Assembly: GCA_036003885.1 (NCBI GenBank)
Contig: DASYSA010000218.1
Location: 1-32,337 of the forward strand
DNA length: 32,337 bases
Direction: 5' to 3'
DNA from: DASYSA01 sp036003885
Lineage (GTDB): Bacteria > Acidobacteriota > Blastocatellia > UBA7656
The translations under genes and the position numbers were made by a program. Shown piece by piece: positions 7,388 to 16,476 of the stretch (the stretch's first letter is position 1; each line of letters starts with the position of its first letter). Below the pieces are notes generated by a model. The model saw only the letters and a list, made by a program, of their open reading frames with translations, did not search any database and was not told where the DNA came from.

Positions 7388-9889
7388 TCAGAAAATCAGC
7401 CCAATGCGGCTGAGCAGGTCGCCGAATCGCGGGTCTGAACGCAAGCTCTGCATGCGAGGGTCGACGTTTAAATAGACGAGAAACTCTGCTCGTTCCTCAT
7501 AAGCCTGCTCGAGCGAATCGAGGGCTTTGTCCTTCTCTCCGAGGCCCACGTAGATTAGCGCGAACAAATAAGCGGATACCTGGTTTCGTTTTGACTGGTC
7601 TGTCAGCTCCGCAAGGATCTGCTCGGCTTCTGCTCGTTTGCCTGCTGCGCCATAGATGTTCGCGAGCTCGGCCTTAGTGAGGGACGATCCACTCGAGAGA
7701 CTCACAGCCTTTTGGAGCTCGGCGATGGCTTCGTCATACTGGCCCTTCTGTTGATAAGCGAGACCGGCATAACGGCGCGCGACGAAGAAGGTCGGATCCA
7801 GTTCTATCGCTTTCTTGGAGCGCTCGAGCGAGAGGTCGTACTTACCATTGAAATAGTAAATCCAGGCCAGATGCGCTTTTGCGATCAGCGACAGCGGGTC
7901 GAGTTCCTGAGTGCGTTTCGACTCCGTGATGGCCTTGTCGAAACGTCCAATCGAGGCAAGGAAATTCGAGTACCACTGGTGTGCCGGGGCGTAGTTCGGA
8001 TTCAGTTCAATCGCGCGATTAAACTCACGATCGGCTTCGGCCCATCGCCACTCATATCTGGCCTTCACGAAGGCAAGCGAGCTGTGAGCTTCCGACAGCG
8101 AATCATCCAGTTCCAGCGCTTTGACCGCTGCATCCCTGGCCTTTGGAAAGCCCTCATTCGGCTGGAGTTTGCTGTACACCACCAGCATGTTGTAGCAGTC
8201 GGCCAACCCTACGTAGGCGAGCGCATAGCTGGGGTCGTTGTCGATTGCCTGTTGGAAATACTCAGCGCCTTGCGTCAGTCCGTCGGCGGTCCGCTTGCTC
8301 CAGTAGTAACGGCCCTTCAGATAGAGCTGAGCGGCTTCGAGCTTCTTGCGGTCAGCTCCGCTCAACTTCAACCTCAGCTTGTCCGCGATGTCTTTGGAAA
8401 TCTCTTCCTGAACCAGAAGAGCGTCCGAAAACTTTCGATTGTATTGCTGTCCCCAGATGCGACTGTTGTCTGACGCGTCTACAAGCTCGATGTATATCGT
8501 CAGGTTGTCGCCCCGCTGAACGACCCGGCCGGTCAGCACCGCCCGCACACCCAGGTCGTGCCCTACCGCCCTCGGGTCGATTTGCTGTCCCTTGTAGCGA
8601 AGGACCGAACTGTATGACATGATACGCACGCCCGGCAGTCGCGACATGCTGTTGATGATTCTCTCAGTCACGCTGTCGCTCATAGAGTCGGAGTTCTGGT
8701 CGCCGTTCGAGCTCTGAAACGGCAGCACCGCCACCGAGTCGATCGGCTTGACGCCATTTCCGCCGAAGGCAAAGTAAGCGACTGCCGCCCCTGCGATAAT
8801 GAGAGCGGCCATCGCCAACGCCAGGCCTCTCTTGTGAGTCTTGATCTCGCTGATCAAGTACTCGGCACTCGAAGCTGGCCGGATCGCAACCGAGTCGGAG
8901 AGAGAAAATGGGACTTCGCTGATCGTGGTGACAGCGGACGGTTTGGAGCCGCTCGAAGTAAGCCCATTGCCGCTGTCCCACCCGGAATGACCCGTGCGCT
9001 CCAACTCCGCTTGAACTTCCATTCGCTGCTTGAGCCGCTTCAAGTCGATCAGCATGTCCCTGGCGGTCTGGTAGCGCTCTTCGCGGTCCTTCGTCAGAGC
9101 CTTTGTGGCTATGCGCTCAAGCTCGGCGGGAACGTCCTGTGAATAGCGCGCCAGCAGAGGGGGCTCCTTGCCCAGGATCAATGCGATTACGTCCGAAATC
9201 GTCCCCCCGTCGAACGGCTTGCGGCCCGCGACCATCTCATAAAGCACCACGCCCAGGCTGAAGATGTCGGTCCGCTCGTCGGCCCTGAGCCCTCGAGCCT
9301 GCTCGGGCGACATGTAGCTGATCGTGCCCATCACTATGCCGGGATCTGTGGTAACCAACGCTCGGGTCGCCGCCTCCGGATCGCCGCCTGCCGCTTCCCA
9401 CTCCGCCGACTTCTCGGTTAACTTTGCCAGGCCGAAGTCGAGCACCTTGATGAACCCATCGGGCCGCAGCATGATGTTCTCGGGCTTAACATCGCGGTGG
9501 ATAATCCCGGCTGCGTGAGCCGCCGACAACGCCGTCGTTATCTGGATGGCGATGTCCAGGGCCTCGCGGATCGACATTATGTCGCTCATTCGATGTCGGA
9601 GTGTCGAGCCGTCGATGAACTCGGTGGCGATGAAATGAGACGAGTCGACCTGACCGATCTCAAAGATGGTGATGATATTGGGATGGTTGAGCGCCGACGC
9701 CGCCCGGGCCTCCTGCTGGAAACGGCGAACTCGATCCACGTCGCGGGTGAAATCCGCCGAAAGCAGTTTCAGCGCAACTTTGCGCCCCAGCCGGCCATCT
9801 TCCGCGAGGTACACTTCACCCATGCCGCCCGCTCCAAGTGGCGAGAGGACCTTATAGTGCCCGATGGTAGTTCCTGCTATCTGAGCCAC
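7388..9889 (-). CDS. Receptor-like Ser/Thr protein kinase with TPR repeats
   Basis: This 833-residue membrane-anchored Hanks-type kinase probably couples an extracytoplasmic or protein-binding signal to phosphorylation of Ser/Thr targets. The kinase domain spans residues ~11-285: Gly-rich loop GAGGMGEV (19-26), Lys41 in VALKLL, HRDVKPEN with Asp133, DFG at 151-153, and SYMSPEQARG as the activation-segment end. All catalytic residues are present, so it should be active. A single transmembrane helix lies at ~355-376. A FlgO/adenylate-cyclase-associated-like domain (SVAVLPFQ to about residue 510) follows, then about seven TPR-type helices pairs (520-830). The ATG at 9889 begins MAQIAGTTIGHYKVLSPLG, as is common for these kinases. 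This architecture is widespread in Acidobacteriota. The partner and substrates are unknown. Confidence 0.93.
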   Translation of the reverse strand: MAQIAGTTIGHYKVLSPLGAGGMGEVYLAEDGRLGRKVALKLLSADFTRDVDRVRRFQQEARAASALNHPNIITIFEIGQVDSSHFIATEFIDGSTLRHRMSDIMSIREALDIAIQITTALSAAHAAGIIHRDVKPENIMLRPDGFIKVLDFGLAKLTEKSAEWEAAGGDPEAATRALVTTDPGIVMGTISYMSPEQARGLRADERTDIFSLGVVLYEMVAGRKPFDGGTISDVIALILGKEPPLLARYSQDVPAELERIATKALTKDREERYQTARDMLIDLKRLKQRMEVQAELERTGHSGWDSGNGLTSSGSKPSAVTTISEVPFSLSDSVAIRPASSAEYLISEIKTHKRGLALAMAALIIAGAAVAYFAFGGNGVKPIDSVAVLPFQSSNGDQNSDSMSDSVTERIINSMSRLPGVRIMSYSSVLRYKGQQIDPRAVGHDLGVRAVLTGRVVQRGDNLTIYIELVDASDNSRIWGQQYNRKFSDALLVQEEISKDIADKLRLKLSGADRKKLEAAQLYLKGRYYWSKRTADGLTQGAEYFQQAIDNDPSYALAYVGLADCYNMLVVYSKLQPNEGFPKARDAAVKALELDDSLSEAHSSLAFVKARYEWRWAEADREFNRAIELNPNYAPAHQWYSNFLASIGRFDKAITESKRTQELDPLSLIAKAHLAWIYYFNGKYDLSLERSKKAIELDPTFFVARRYAGLAYQQKGQYDEAIAELQKAVSLSSGSSLTKAELANIYGAAGKRAEAEQILAELTDQSKRNQVSAYLFALIYVGLGEKDKALDSLEQAYEERAEFLVYLNVDPRMQSLRSDPRFGDLLSRIGLIF

Positions 9890-10006
9890 AAAAAAAACGC
9901 GAAGATAGTAATTGAGAGCGCCAATCCGAGATTAGCAACCGCTAATTCAACGGGCGCAGCTTAACATCAGAGAATACTAAATTCAAACGCCCCACGCCAA
10001 CCACGA

Positions 10007-10089
10007 GAAATGCGAAATTCGAAACTCGAAATTCGAAATGAGGGCGGAAATCCGCATTTCGCATTTCGAACTTCGCATTTCGAATTTCC
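10007..10089. repeat. GAAATTCGAAA-type repeat cluster in a divergent promoter region
   Basis: Alternating GAAATTCGAAA units on the left (10007-10040) and CGCATTTCGAA units on the right (10053-10089) form imperfect inverted repeats. The cluster lies between the divergent kinase and lipoprotein genes, so it overlaps or neighbours both promoters. Related units continue inside the lipoprotein gene at about 10130-10165. Confidence 0.75.
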
Positions 10090-10113
10090 TGTCCGGTGGT
10101 AGAATCAATCACA

Positions 10114-10905
10114 ATGACAACGGCCCCGGAAAATCCGAAATCCGAAATCCGAAATTCGAAATTCCTCATCTGTCTCCTGGCGGTCGCCGCCGCGCTAATG
10201 AGCGGCTGCCCCACCACTAGGAACCCCCAGGGAGGTCCGGCGGGGGTTGAGATCCCGGGCGAACCTCATAACTACTCCGCAATTGTCTCGCGCACTGTAG
10301 ATGACGGCGCACACCAGGAGGTGACGGTGACCAGGTTCGCTCGCCTGGGCGAGATGCTCAGGGAGCAGTGGAATCAGGATGGAGAGACGCTCGTCAGTAT
10401 CTGGCGTCCCGACCTGGGCAAGGTCTTTCTCCTGTCGCTCGCACGAAGAGCATATGTCGAGTCCGACCTGAGCGGCGCTTGGATGCCTGGAGGCGAAAGC
10501 GCCTCACCGGACCCCTCCGGTGGCCGATTGAACCGGCGCCCCAACGAATTAGCGCCTGGGATGAGTCCGAAGATCGACCCTGATGAGGTCGACCGGGCCT
10601 TTGAATATGAGGCTGCGCCGGAACACGTGGAAACCGAGGAGTTGCCCGAGGTGGTGATTGACGGCCGTTCATGCCGCGTCTTTCGTCAACGAGCCGTGTT
10701 CACCAATGGTCTGATCGAAACGGTCAGGACCTTTCGCTCGCCCGATCTCGAAGGGCTGGCGATCCGCGTCGAAAGTGAAACCGAGGGCTCGGCCGCCCGG
10801 ATCAAGGTCTTAACCGAGCGCCGTGACGTAAGGACCGATGTCACGCCGGATCAGTTCGACGTCCCGAGTGGATTCACGAGAGTCACCTCGCTCGCCCACC
10901 GCTAG
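10114..10905 (+). CDS. Putative lipoprotein, unknown function
   Basis: This 263-residue protein is of no recognised family. It has a signal peptide with a hydrophobic core (FLICLLAVAAAL) and a lipobox MSGC with Cys32, so it is probably lipid-anchored. The mature part alternates charged and hydrophobic residues, with a proline/glycine-rich middle (about 120-150) and a segment reading EVVIDGRSCRVFRQRAVF; it may be a beta-rich domain of the type that measures or binds outer-membrane material, but this is a guess. ATG 10114 is chosen over GTG 10096; neither has a good ribosome binding site. Residues ~6-17 (PENPKSEIRNSK) are encoded by the ATCCGAAATCC/GAAATTC repeat, so the signal-peptide n-region is repeat-derived. 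It is monocistronic, and converges on the foldase gene. Confidence 0.72.
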   Translation: MTTAPENPKSEIRNSKFLICLLAVAAALMSGCPTTRNPQGGPAGVEIPGEPHNYSAIVSRTVDDGAHQEVTVTRFARLGEMLREQWNQDGETLVSIWRPDLGKVFLLSLARRAYVESDLSGAWMPGGESASPDPSGGRLNRRPNELAPGMSPKIDPDEVDRAFEYEAAPEHVETEELPEVVIDGRSCRVFRQRAVFTNGLIETVRTFRSPDLEGLAIRVESETEGSAARIKVLTERRDVRTDVTPDQFDVPSGFTRVTSLAHR

Positions 10906-10957
10906 CAGGCTGCTCGAGTTTCCCCACGAGCGCTGAGTCGCCGAAGTCTTCGCGCCG

Positions 10958-10985
10958 GGATCCTAAATCCTGGATCCTAAATCCT
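10958..10985. repeat. Two 14-bp tandem direct repeats
   Basis: GGATCCTAAATCCT occurs twice, perfectly, at 10958-10971 and 10972-10985. It lies between two convergent genes, three bases from the stop of the foldase gene. It is related in style (TAAATCC) to the repeats at 3354-3403. GGATCC is self-complementary, so small hairpins can form. Confidence 0.75.
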
Positions 10986-10987
10986 CT

Positions 10988-13165
10988 CTATTGCGGCCCC
11001 TGAGGCGTTCGCCGCCGTCGCGGTCCGCCGCCCGCACCTGGGAATCCCGGAGTACGTGGTATCGATTGCTGGGAACCCGCGGCGGGTGACGCGACGTCCA
11101 TAGCGTTATCGATTAAGTCCTGGTAAATCTTGATTTTTCCTTCGGCCTTGAGACTCTTCTCAACGGAGGCGAGGTAAGCGGAGAAGAAGGACTCGCGCCT
11201 GTCTTGCAGGAGGCCCTCGATGATCGACTTACGCTTTGTCTGAAACTCGCCAGCCATGTCGGCGTCCTTGCGGCTGACCATCGACGCGACCACGTAGTTG
11301 TCGGAATCGGCGACCTTAATTGGCTCTCGGGTGACTTCGTTCACGTTCAGCTTGTAGACGGGGGCCCGATTAGCCTCGGTAATCAATGGGCCGACGCTGG
11401 CATCCCCGGTTAGACCTGCGCGCTCGTCTGGTTTCAGCTTCATCGAGATTGCGGCGGCCTTGAGGGCGTCAGGACTCTTCGCCTGACAAAGCTGACGGGC
11501 CCGTTCGGCCGCCAGCTCCCTTGCTTTGTCGGCTCGATAGCGGTCCTCGACCTTTGTTTTCACTTCATCGAAGTTCGGCTCGTAGGGGGGGTCGCGCCGC
11601 TCGGTGTACTGACCGATGGCCTGGCCTTCGGTAAGGTTCAGGCGTTCGGTGATCTCACCGGTGTTTTTAAGTTCGAAGATAGCCGATTCCAGTTCTGAAG
11701 CGGCGCCGAGTTCGGGTAGCACATCGCCCTCGGCGAAGAAGGGCGTCTCCTTAGCGGAAGCGACTGCGGCGCCGTTCTTCTTGTTTATCTCGGCCACAAC
11801 GGCATCAGCGTTCTTAGACTCTTTGAATTTCTGCTCGGCCTCGTTGCCGATCTCAATCGCTCTGGTGTAGCCCTTTTGCTTTCTGGCATCTTTGAGGAGT
11901 TGGTCACGCGATTCTTCGAAGCTTGGCATCTTGCGGTCGGTTACCTTGAAGATATAGAACTTGTCGCCTTTCTTGGTAGGCTGGCCGACTTCATCCTTCT
12001 GCATATTAAAGACGCGGTTTAGCGGGTCGTCCGTGTCGCGTTTGTCCTTCTTGTTGACCCAGCCGATGTCGCCGCCGGCAGCCTTGCTCCTGGCGTCCTC
12101 GGTGTTTTTGCGAGCGAGGTCGGCGAAGTCTTCCCCGGGTTTGCCTTCGGCGCCCTGCGCGCGTTTCACAAGGTCTTCGGCCTTCTTCCTCACTTCCTCT
12201 TCTTTTTCCTCCTGGGTCGGCTCCTTGGCTGCGGCGGCAGGAGTCTCCTTCTTCGCATCCTTGCCAGCAGCTGCAGGAGTCTCCTTCTTCCCGTCCTTAC
12301 TCGACGCAGGCGTTACCTTTGGTATGTTGAGAACTATCTGGCTTACTCGTACCTGCTGAATGTTGCGCTCGGGGACGAAATCCTTCTTGAGATCGTCGTC
12401 CGATATCTGAACGGTCTCGGCGGCCTTCTTCGGATCGATGAAGATGTAGCGCGCGCGGCGTTGCTCGGCCGTAACCTTAAAATCATCCTTGTGCTGCTGG
12501 AAGAATCCCGAGAGCGCCGCGTCATTCACTGTAACTTGATCGCGGAACTTCTCGGCGGCAACCTCAACCCACATGATCTTGTAGTCGGTGTTATTGCGGC
12601 GATACTCGTCTTCAACCTCTTTGTCGGGCACCTGGATTGGAGCGGTGATATAGCTGCGAAGTTTTTCCTGAGAGATCTGGGCGCGGAGGCTGTCTTCGAA
12701 CTTGGCCGGAGTCAGTCCCGGGCGCGCCTGCTGCAATCGCGTTCGATATGCCTCGGGCCCGGGCCAGGGCGCGAAGATCTGTTTGAGCCGCTCCTGCACT
12801 TCATGATCGGTGGCCCCGATGTTGCGCTTGTCGGCTTCATACTGGACTACCTTGTCGCGGATCATGCTATCCAACACCTGAGGTCCGTAAAGCCGATAAG
12901 TAGTTGTCGGGTCCTCCACTCGAGACGATCCCTGTCCCATCGCCATTTGCTGTCCAAAAGCCGCCAGCCCGTCACGCAGTTCACGCAAGGTGATCTCGTA
13001 GTTTGCCACCCTGGCGACGACGGTGTCATTGCCTGCGGAGTTGCCGATGACCCCTTGTTTCATTCCGGGTCCGAAGAAACTTATGAGGCCGATGGCCAGC
13101 AGGATTACGAACGCCAAAAGCAATACTTTACGCGATCGCTTGCGCTTGCTAAGGAACTTCAACAT
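10988..13165 (-). CDS. PpiD/SurA-like peptidyl-prolyl isomerase, membrane-anchored
   Basis: This 725-residue protein is probably a periplasmic folding factor anchored to the inner membrane. A positively charged N-terminus (KRKRSRK) precedes one transmembrane helix (~13-31). A SurA-N-like chaperone domain spans ~45-185, a parvulin (PpiC) rotamase domain ~270-410 (VSQIVLNIP at the start, GGDIGWV and FKVTDRK near the end), and a PpiD-like C-terminal chaperone region continues to ~690. The tail is Pro/Arg-rich (PRRRRTPQGPQ). The rotamase is split by a ~35-residue Lys/Glu/Ala/Pro insert at ~286-322 containing two near-identical KKETPAAA repeats. The ATG at 13165 has GGGAGG 11 bases upstream. PpiD proteins assist newly exported outer-membrane and periplasmic proteins. 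The substrates here are unknown. Confidence 0.87.
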   Translation of the reverse strand: MLKFLSKRKRSRKVLLLAFVILLAIGLISFFGPGMKQGVIGNSAGNDTVVARVANYEITLRELRDGLAAFGQQMAMGQGSSRVEDPTTTYRLYGPQVLDSMIRDKVVQYEADKRNIGATDHEVQERLKQIFAPWPGPEAYRTRLQQARPGLTPAKFEDSLRAQISQEKLRSYITAPIQVPDKEVEDEYRRNNTDYKIMWVEVAAEKFRDQVTVNDAALSGFFQQHKDDFKVTAEQRRARYIFIDPKKAAETVQISDDDLKKDFVPERNIQQVRVSQIVLNIPKVTPASSKDGKKETPAAAGKDAKKETPAAAAKEPTQEEKEEEVRKKAEDLVKRAQGAEGKPGEDFADLARKNTEDARSKAAGGDIGWVNKKDKRDTDDPLNRVFNMQKDEVGQPTKKGDKFYIFKVTDRKMPSFEESRDQLLKDARKQKGYTRAIEIGNEAEQKFKESKNADAVVAEINKKNGAAVASAKETPFFAEGDVLPELGAASELESAIFELKNTGEITERLNLTEGQAIGQYTERRDPPYEPNFDEVKTKVEDRYRADKARELAAERARQLCQAKSPDALKAAAISMKLKPDERAGLTGDASVGPLITEANRAPVYKLNVNEVTREPIKVADSDNYVVASMVSRKDADMAGEFQTKRKSIIEGLLQDRRESFFSAYLASVEKSLKAEGKIKIYQDLIDNAMDVASPAAGSQQSIPRTPGFPGAGGGPRRRRTPQGPQ

Positions 13166-13383
13166 ACCGATTATTGCCTCCCAGGTTCAAAAGCAGTCGA
13201 GCTGGTTTCCTAAGGAAACAGAAATACTAGAGGAAGGCGGGGGTCGTTGACAACCTCAGCCGCAGGGAGATCTCTTTTTGACCTGGCAAGGCCGCCAGAG
13301 GCCCTGCTTGACGATAAGCGACATACAACGAGAAACGACAGACGAGAAGCGGTATTTATGCGAAAGCCTCAAAAAAATAGTTC

Positions 13384-13413
13384 TTTACACCCTCTGTTTG
13401 TATCCTATAGAAT
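13384..13413 (+). promoter_or_regulatory. Candidate sigma-70-type promoter for speA
   Basis: TTTACA at 13384-13389 serves as a -35 element. TATAGA at 13406-13411 (16-bp spacer) or TAGAAT at 13408-13413 (18-bp spacer) serves as -10. It lies about 65 bp before the speA ATG in a locally AT-rich stretch. The rest of the 312-bp gap (13166-13477) holds the foldase gene's upstream region and no other feature that I can see. Confidence 0.5.
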
Positions 13414-13477
13414 CTGTGGCTTATAAGCATCTCTGTGTTGTCGCGGCATGCGCCAGATCCAACAGGGAAGGAACTAG

Positions 13478-15376
13478 ATGAGAGACATCACACTGGAAGA
13501 GGTCATTCAGACCTATGGTGTGGAGAATTGGGGAGCAGGATACTTTGAGGTAAACCGAAAAGGCCATCTTGCGGTCCGCCCGGCGGAGGGCGATCCTCGA
13601 TCTGTTGACATAAAGGAACTGATAGACGATCTGGTCGACCAGCGCAAGCTTCAACTTCCGATCCTGCTGCGCTTTCCGCAGATACTCACCAATCAGCTAA
13701 AGAAACTCCACCGCTCATTTCAAGAGGCGTCCCGGGAGTTCAACTATGCCGGCCTTCACTTCGGGGTCTTCCCGATGAAGGTCAATCCGCGTCGAGAGGT
13801 CGTCGAGGAGTTCTTGCGCGAGGGAAGCAAGTACAACTTTGGGGTTGAATGTGGCTCCAAGGCCGAGCTCTATGCGGCGCTTTCGATGGAACAGACCCCT
13901 GAATCCTTGCTCATTTGCAACGGATTCAAGGATGAGGCGTTCGTCAATCTCGCTTTGATGGGAGTCCAGATAGGCAAGCGCGTGATAATCGTCGTCGAGA
14001 AGCTCAATGAGCTCAAGATGATCGTTCGCAGGGCTCAGGAGACCGGGCTCAAGCCCTGGATCGGGATTCGGGCGAAGCTCTATTCGAAGGGTTCCGGAAA
14101 GTGGGCCTCATCGGGAGGCGAGTCCGCCAAGTTCGGGTTGACTCCGTCTGAGATGCTTGAATGCATTCGCCTGCTTCGCGAGTTTCAGATGATCGACGCG
14201 CTGAAGCTGCTGCACTTTCACATCGGGTCCCAGATCACGGATATCAAGCGTGTGAAGAACGCGATGAAGGAGGCTGCCCGCGTATACTCCAAGATACGGC
14301 TGATGCACATCGACATTGAGTATCTCGACATCGGCGGGGGTATGGGGGTCGACTACGACGGGTCCAAGACTACCTATGCTTCGTCGGTCAACTACACACC
14401 AGACGAGTTTGCGAACGACGTGATCTACACGATCAAGTCGGTCTGTGAAGACGAGAATGTGCCCGAGCCGAACCTGGTCACCGAGAGCGGCCGGGTGATG
14501 TCGGCATACCACGCCGTGTTCGTCACTTCCATTCGAGACGAGATAGAGACGTTCGCTGACGATCAGCCCGAGATCACCGTCACCGATGACGATCCGCAGG
14601 TAATAACCGAGCTGAAGGCCTTATACGACGACATAAACTCGAAGAACTACCGTGAGTACTACCATGATGCTCTCGACCACAAGGACGAGTTGCATACGCA
14701 GTTCAACCTCGGGCTGATGGACCTTGAAGACCGAGCTAAGGGCGAAGTCCTGTTCTGGGAGGTGTGCGCGCGCGCGTCGAAGTTCGCCCGTGGCGCCAAG
14801 GTGCAGGAAGAAGAGTTCGACGACCTCAAGAAGATTCTGGCATCGAAGTATCTGTGCAACTTTTCAGTCTTTCGTTCGGTGCCGGATCACTGGGCCATAG
14901 ATCAACTCTTCCCGATCATGCCGATCCACCGTCTGAACGAGCAGCCCACCGACTACGCTACGTTTGTCGACAGAACGTGCGATTCCGACGGCCATATAGA
15001 TAAGTTCGTCGACTTGAAGGACGTGAAGGAAGTGCTGGAGCTTCACCCGTTCACCGGCGATCCCTATTACATCGCGATATTTCTGGTGGGCGCCTATCAG
15101 GAAGTTATGGGTAGCTACCACAACCTCTTCGGTGCGCCGAACGAGGCGCACGTCATAATCGACACTGAGGGCCGCTATCACATCAAGAAACTGGTGCAGG
15201 GCAGCCGGATCGGCGACATGCTCACCTATGCGCGCTACGACAAGACTCAGTCGATTGAGAACTTCGAGCGAATGTCCAGGGCGCGCGTTGCAGCTGGTTT
15301 CATAACCGACGAACAGGCTGCGGCCCTGGTAAGACAGTACGAGAGCGACATCAACCGATACACATATCTAGAATAG
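13478..15376 (+). CDS. speA: Biosynthetic arginine decarboxylase
   Basis: This 632-residue PLP-dependent enzyme decarboxylates L-arginine to agmatine, the entry to polyamine synthesis. It belongs to the fold-III (alanine-racemase-like) SpeA family and has its usual length (about 630-660 residues). GVFPMKVNP carries the PLP Schiff-base lysine at Lys101. Also present are GVECGSKAEL, LHFHIGSQI, the YLDIGGGMGVDYDGS phosphate-binding stretch, VTESGRVMSAYHAV, and the TCDSDG motif with the active-site Cys501. All the expected catalytic elements are there. A purine-rich GGAAGGAAC precedes the ATG. It is the first gene of a likely operon with the DHS-like gene 14 bp downstream. No agmatinase, agmatine deiminase or spermidine synthase is in the window. 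Confidence 0.96.
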   Translation: MRDITLEEVIQTYGVENWGAGYFEVNRKGHLAVRPAEGDPRSVDIKELIDDLVDQRKLQLPILLRFPQILTNQLKKLHRSFQEASREFNYAGLHFGVFPMKVNPRREVVEEFLREGSKYNFGVECGSKAELYAALSMEQTPESLLICNGFKDEAFVNLALMGVQIGKRVIIVVEKLNELKMIVRRAQETGLKPWIGIRAKLYSKGSGKWASSGGESAKFGLTPSEMLECIRLLREFQMIDALKLLHFHIGSQITDIKRVKNAMKEAARVYSKIRLMHIDIEYLDIGGGMGVDYDGSKTTYASSVNYTPDEFANDVIYTIKSVCEDENVPEPNLVTESGRVMSAYHAVFVTSIRDEIETFADDQPEITVTDDDPQVITELKALYDDINSKNYREYYHDALDHKDELHTQFNLGLMDLEDRAKGEVLFWEVCARASKFARGAKVQEEEFDDLKKILASKYLCNFSVFRSVPDHWAIDQLFPIMPIHRLNEQPTDYATFVDRTCDSDGHIDKFVDLKDVKEVLELHPFTGDPYYIAIFLVGAYQEVMGSYHNLFGAPNEAHVIIDTEGRYHIKKLVQGSRIGDMLTYARYDKTQSIENFERMSRARVAAGFITDEQAAALVRQYESDINRYTYLE

Positions 15377-15390
15377 CGAGTGGGAGACCG

Positions 15391-16476
15391 ATGAACGATA
15401 CTAATACGAAGAGGACCAACAGCGCGATGATGAGGAAACAGAAGAGCGCGAAGTACCTGACCGCTCCTACCCGTCCGGTCCAGATAGACCGAGATCGCTC
15501 GGTGGCCGGCATACTCATGAAGATGGAGGGCGCGGGTTTTCAGGCGCGCACGCTCGCGGAGGCGCACAATTTATGGCTCGAAATGCTGGCTGACAACGGC
15601 ACTATCTTCATGGGGCTGTCGGGCGCTCTGGTAGCGGCGGGCATGCGCAGATTGATCTCATATCTGATCAAGAACCACTACGTCGATGTGGTGGTTTCGA
15701 CCGGGGCAAATCTGTTTCACGACCTTCACGAGACGCTGGGCCGGTATCACTATCAGGCCGCCTCGGATATGACCGACGACGAACTTCAGGATGCCCAGGT
15801 TGGCCGCTTTTATGACACCCTGGCAAGCGAGCACGAATACCGGGAGGCCGACGAGTGGGTGGGAAACTTCGCGAACACCGTCGATCACTCGAGGCCGTAT
15901 TCAACGCGTGAATTCCTGCACCTGCTGGGCCGCGAACTGGCGGAGATTGCAACCGAAGATGGGATCCTGACTTCAGCCTACAAGGCGAAGGTTCCGATCT
16001 TTTGCCCGGCGGTCGCGGACTCGTCGATCGCGGTTGGAATCGCAACTTCGCGCATCAACCGCAAGAACCCGTTTCAGTTCGACATCATTCAGGATGTGGT
16101 CGAGGCTTCGCAGATCATCGCTCGCTCTGTCAATACCTCGGTGATTCTCTTTGGAGGCGGGTCGCCTCGAAGCTTTCTTCATCAGACCGAAGTCACCGCT
16201 TCGATCATCAAGCAGACGGTTCGCGGGCACAAGTTCGCGATGCAGATCGGACTCGACCTCCCTGAAAGCAGCTCCACCTCGGGCCGCAGCTTCGAGGAGT
16301 CGCAGACCTGGGGCCGCATCGCCAAAGATGCCAAGACGGTCTCCGTGCTTTGCGACCCCACGATTGCGATGCCCATTCTGGTTACGTCCCTCTCGCAGAC
16401 GGGTACTAAAGCGCTCAAACAGCGAAGACGCCCTCAGTTCAATTTCGGGCGCGAGCTAATAATCAACTTCGCCTGA
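15391..16476 (+). CDS. Deoxyhypusine-synthase-like protein (DHSL), catalytic Lys replaced
   Basis: This 361-residue protein belongs to the deoxyhypusine synthase superfamily (NAD-dependent Rossmann-like fold). True DHS moves the aminobutyl group of spermidine to a lysine of eIF5A; bacteria lack eIF5A, and the bacterial homologues are thought to act on small polyamines. Seen here: DNGTIFMGLSGALVAAGMRR, VVVSTGANLFHDLHE (NAD region), SAYKAKVPIFCPAVADSS, FDIIQDV and the FEESQTWGRI segment equivalent to the eukaryotic AVSWGKI. The motif that in DHS is GGGVVKHH, holding the essential lysine that forms an imine intermediate, reads GGGSPRSF, with Arg260 at the lysine position. The start ATG at 15391 has GGGAG upstream. 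It lies 14 bp after speA, so agmatine or a product of it is a plausible substrate (inference). Confidence 0.9.
   Translation: MNDTNTKRTNSAMMRKQKSAKYLTAPTRPVQIDRDRSVAGILMKMEGAGFQARTLAEAHNLWLEMLADNGTIFMGLSGALVAAGMRRLISYLIKNHYVDVVVSTGANLFHDLHETLGRYHYQAASDMTDDELQDAQVGRFYDTLASEHEYREADEWVGNFANTVDHSRPYSTREFLHLLGRELAEIATEDGILTSAYKAKVPIFCPAVADSSIAVGIATSRINRKNPFQFDIIQDVVEASQIIARSVNTSVILFGGGSPRSFLHQTEVTASIIKQTVRGHKFAMQIGLDLPESSSTSGRSFEESQTWGRIAKDAKTVSVLCDPTIAMPILVTSLSQTGTKALKQRRRPQFNFGRELIINFA

Noticed and set aside
7712..8473. 253-codon + strand open frame opposite the kinase TPR region
   Set aside because: It is antisense to clear TPR repeats and shows no independent coding signal.
12461..13213. 250-codon + strand open frame opposite the foldase
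   Set aside because: The - strand encodes a coherent membrane anchor and chaperone domain, so the + frame is a shadow.
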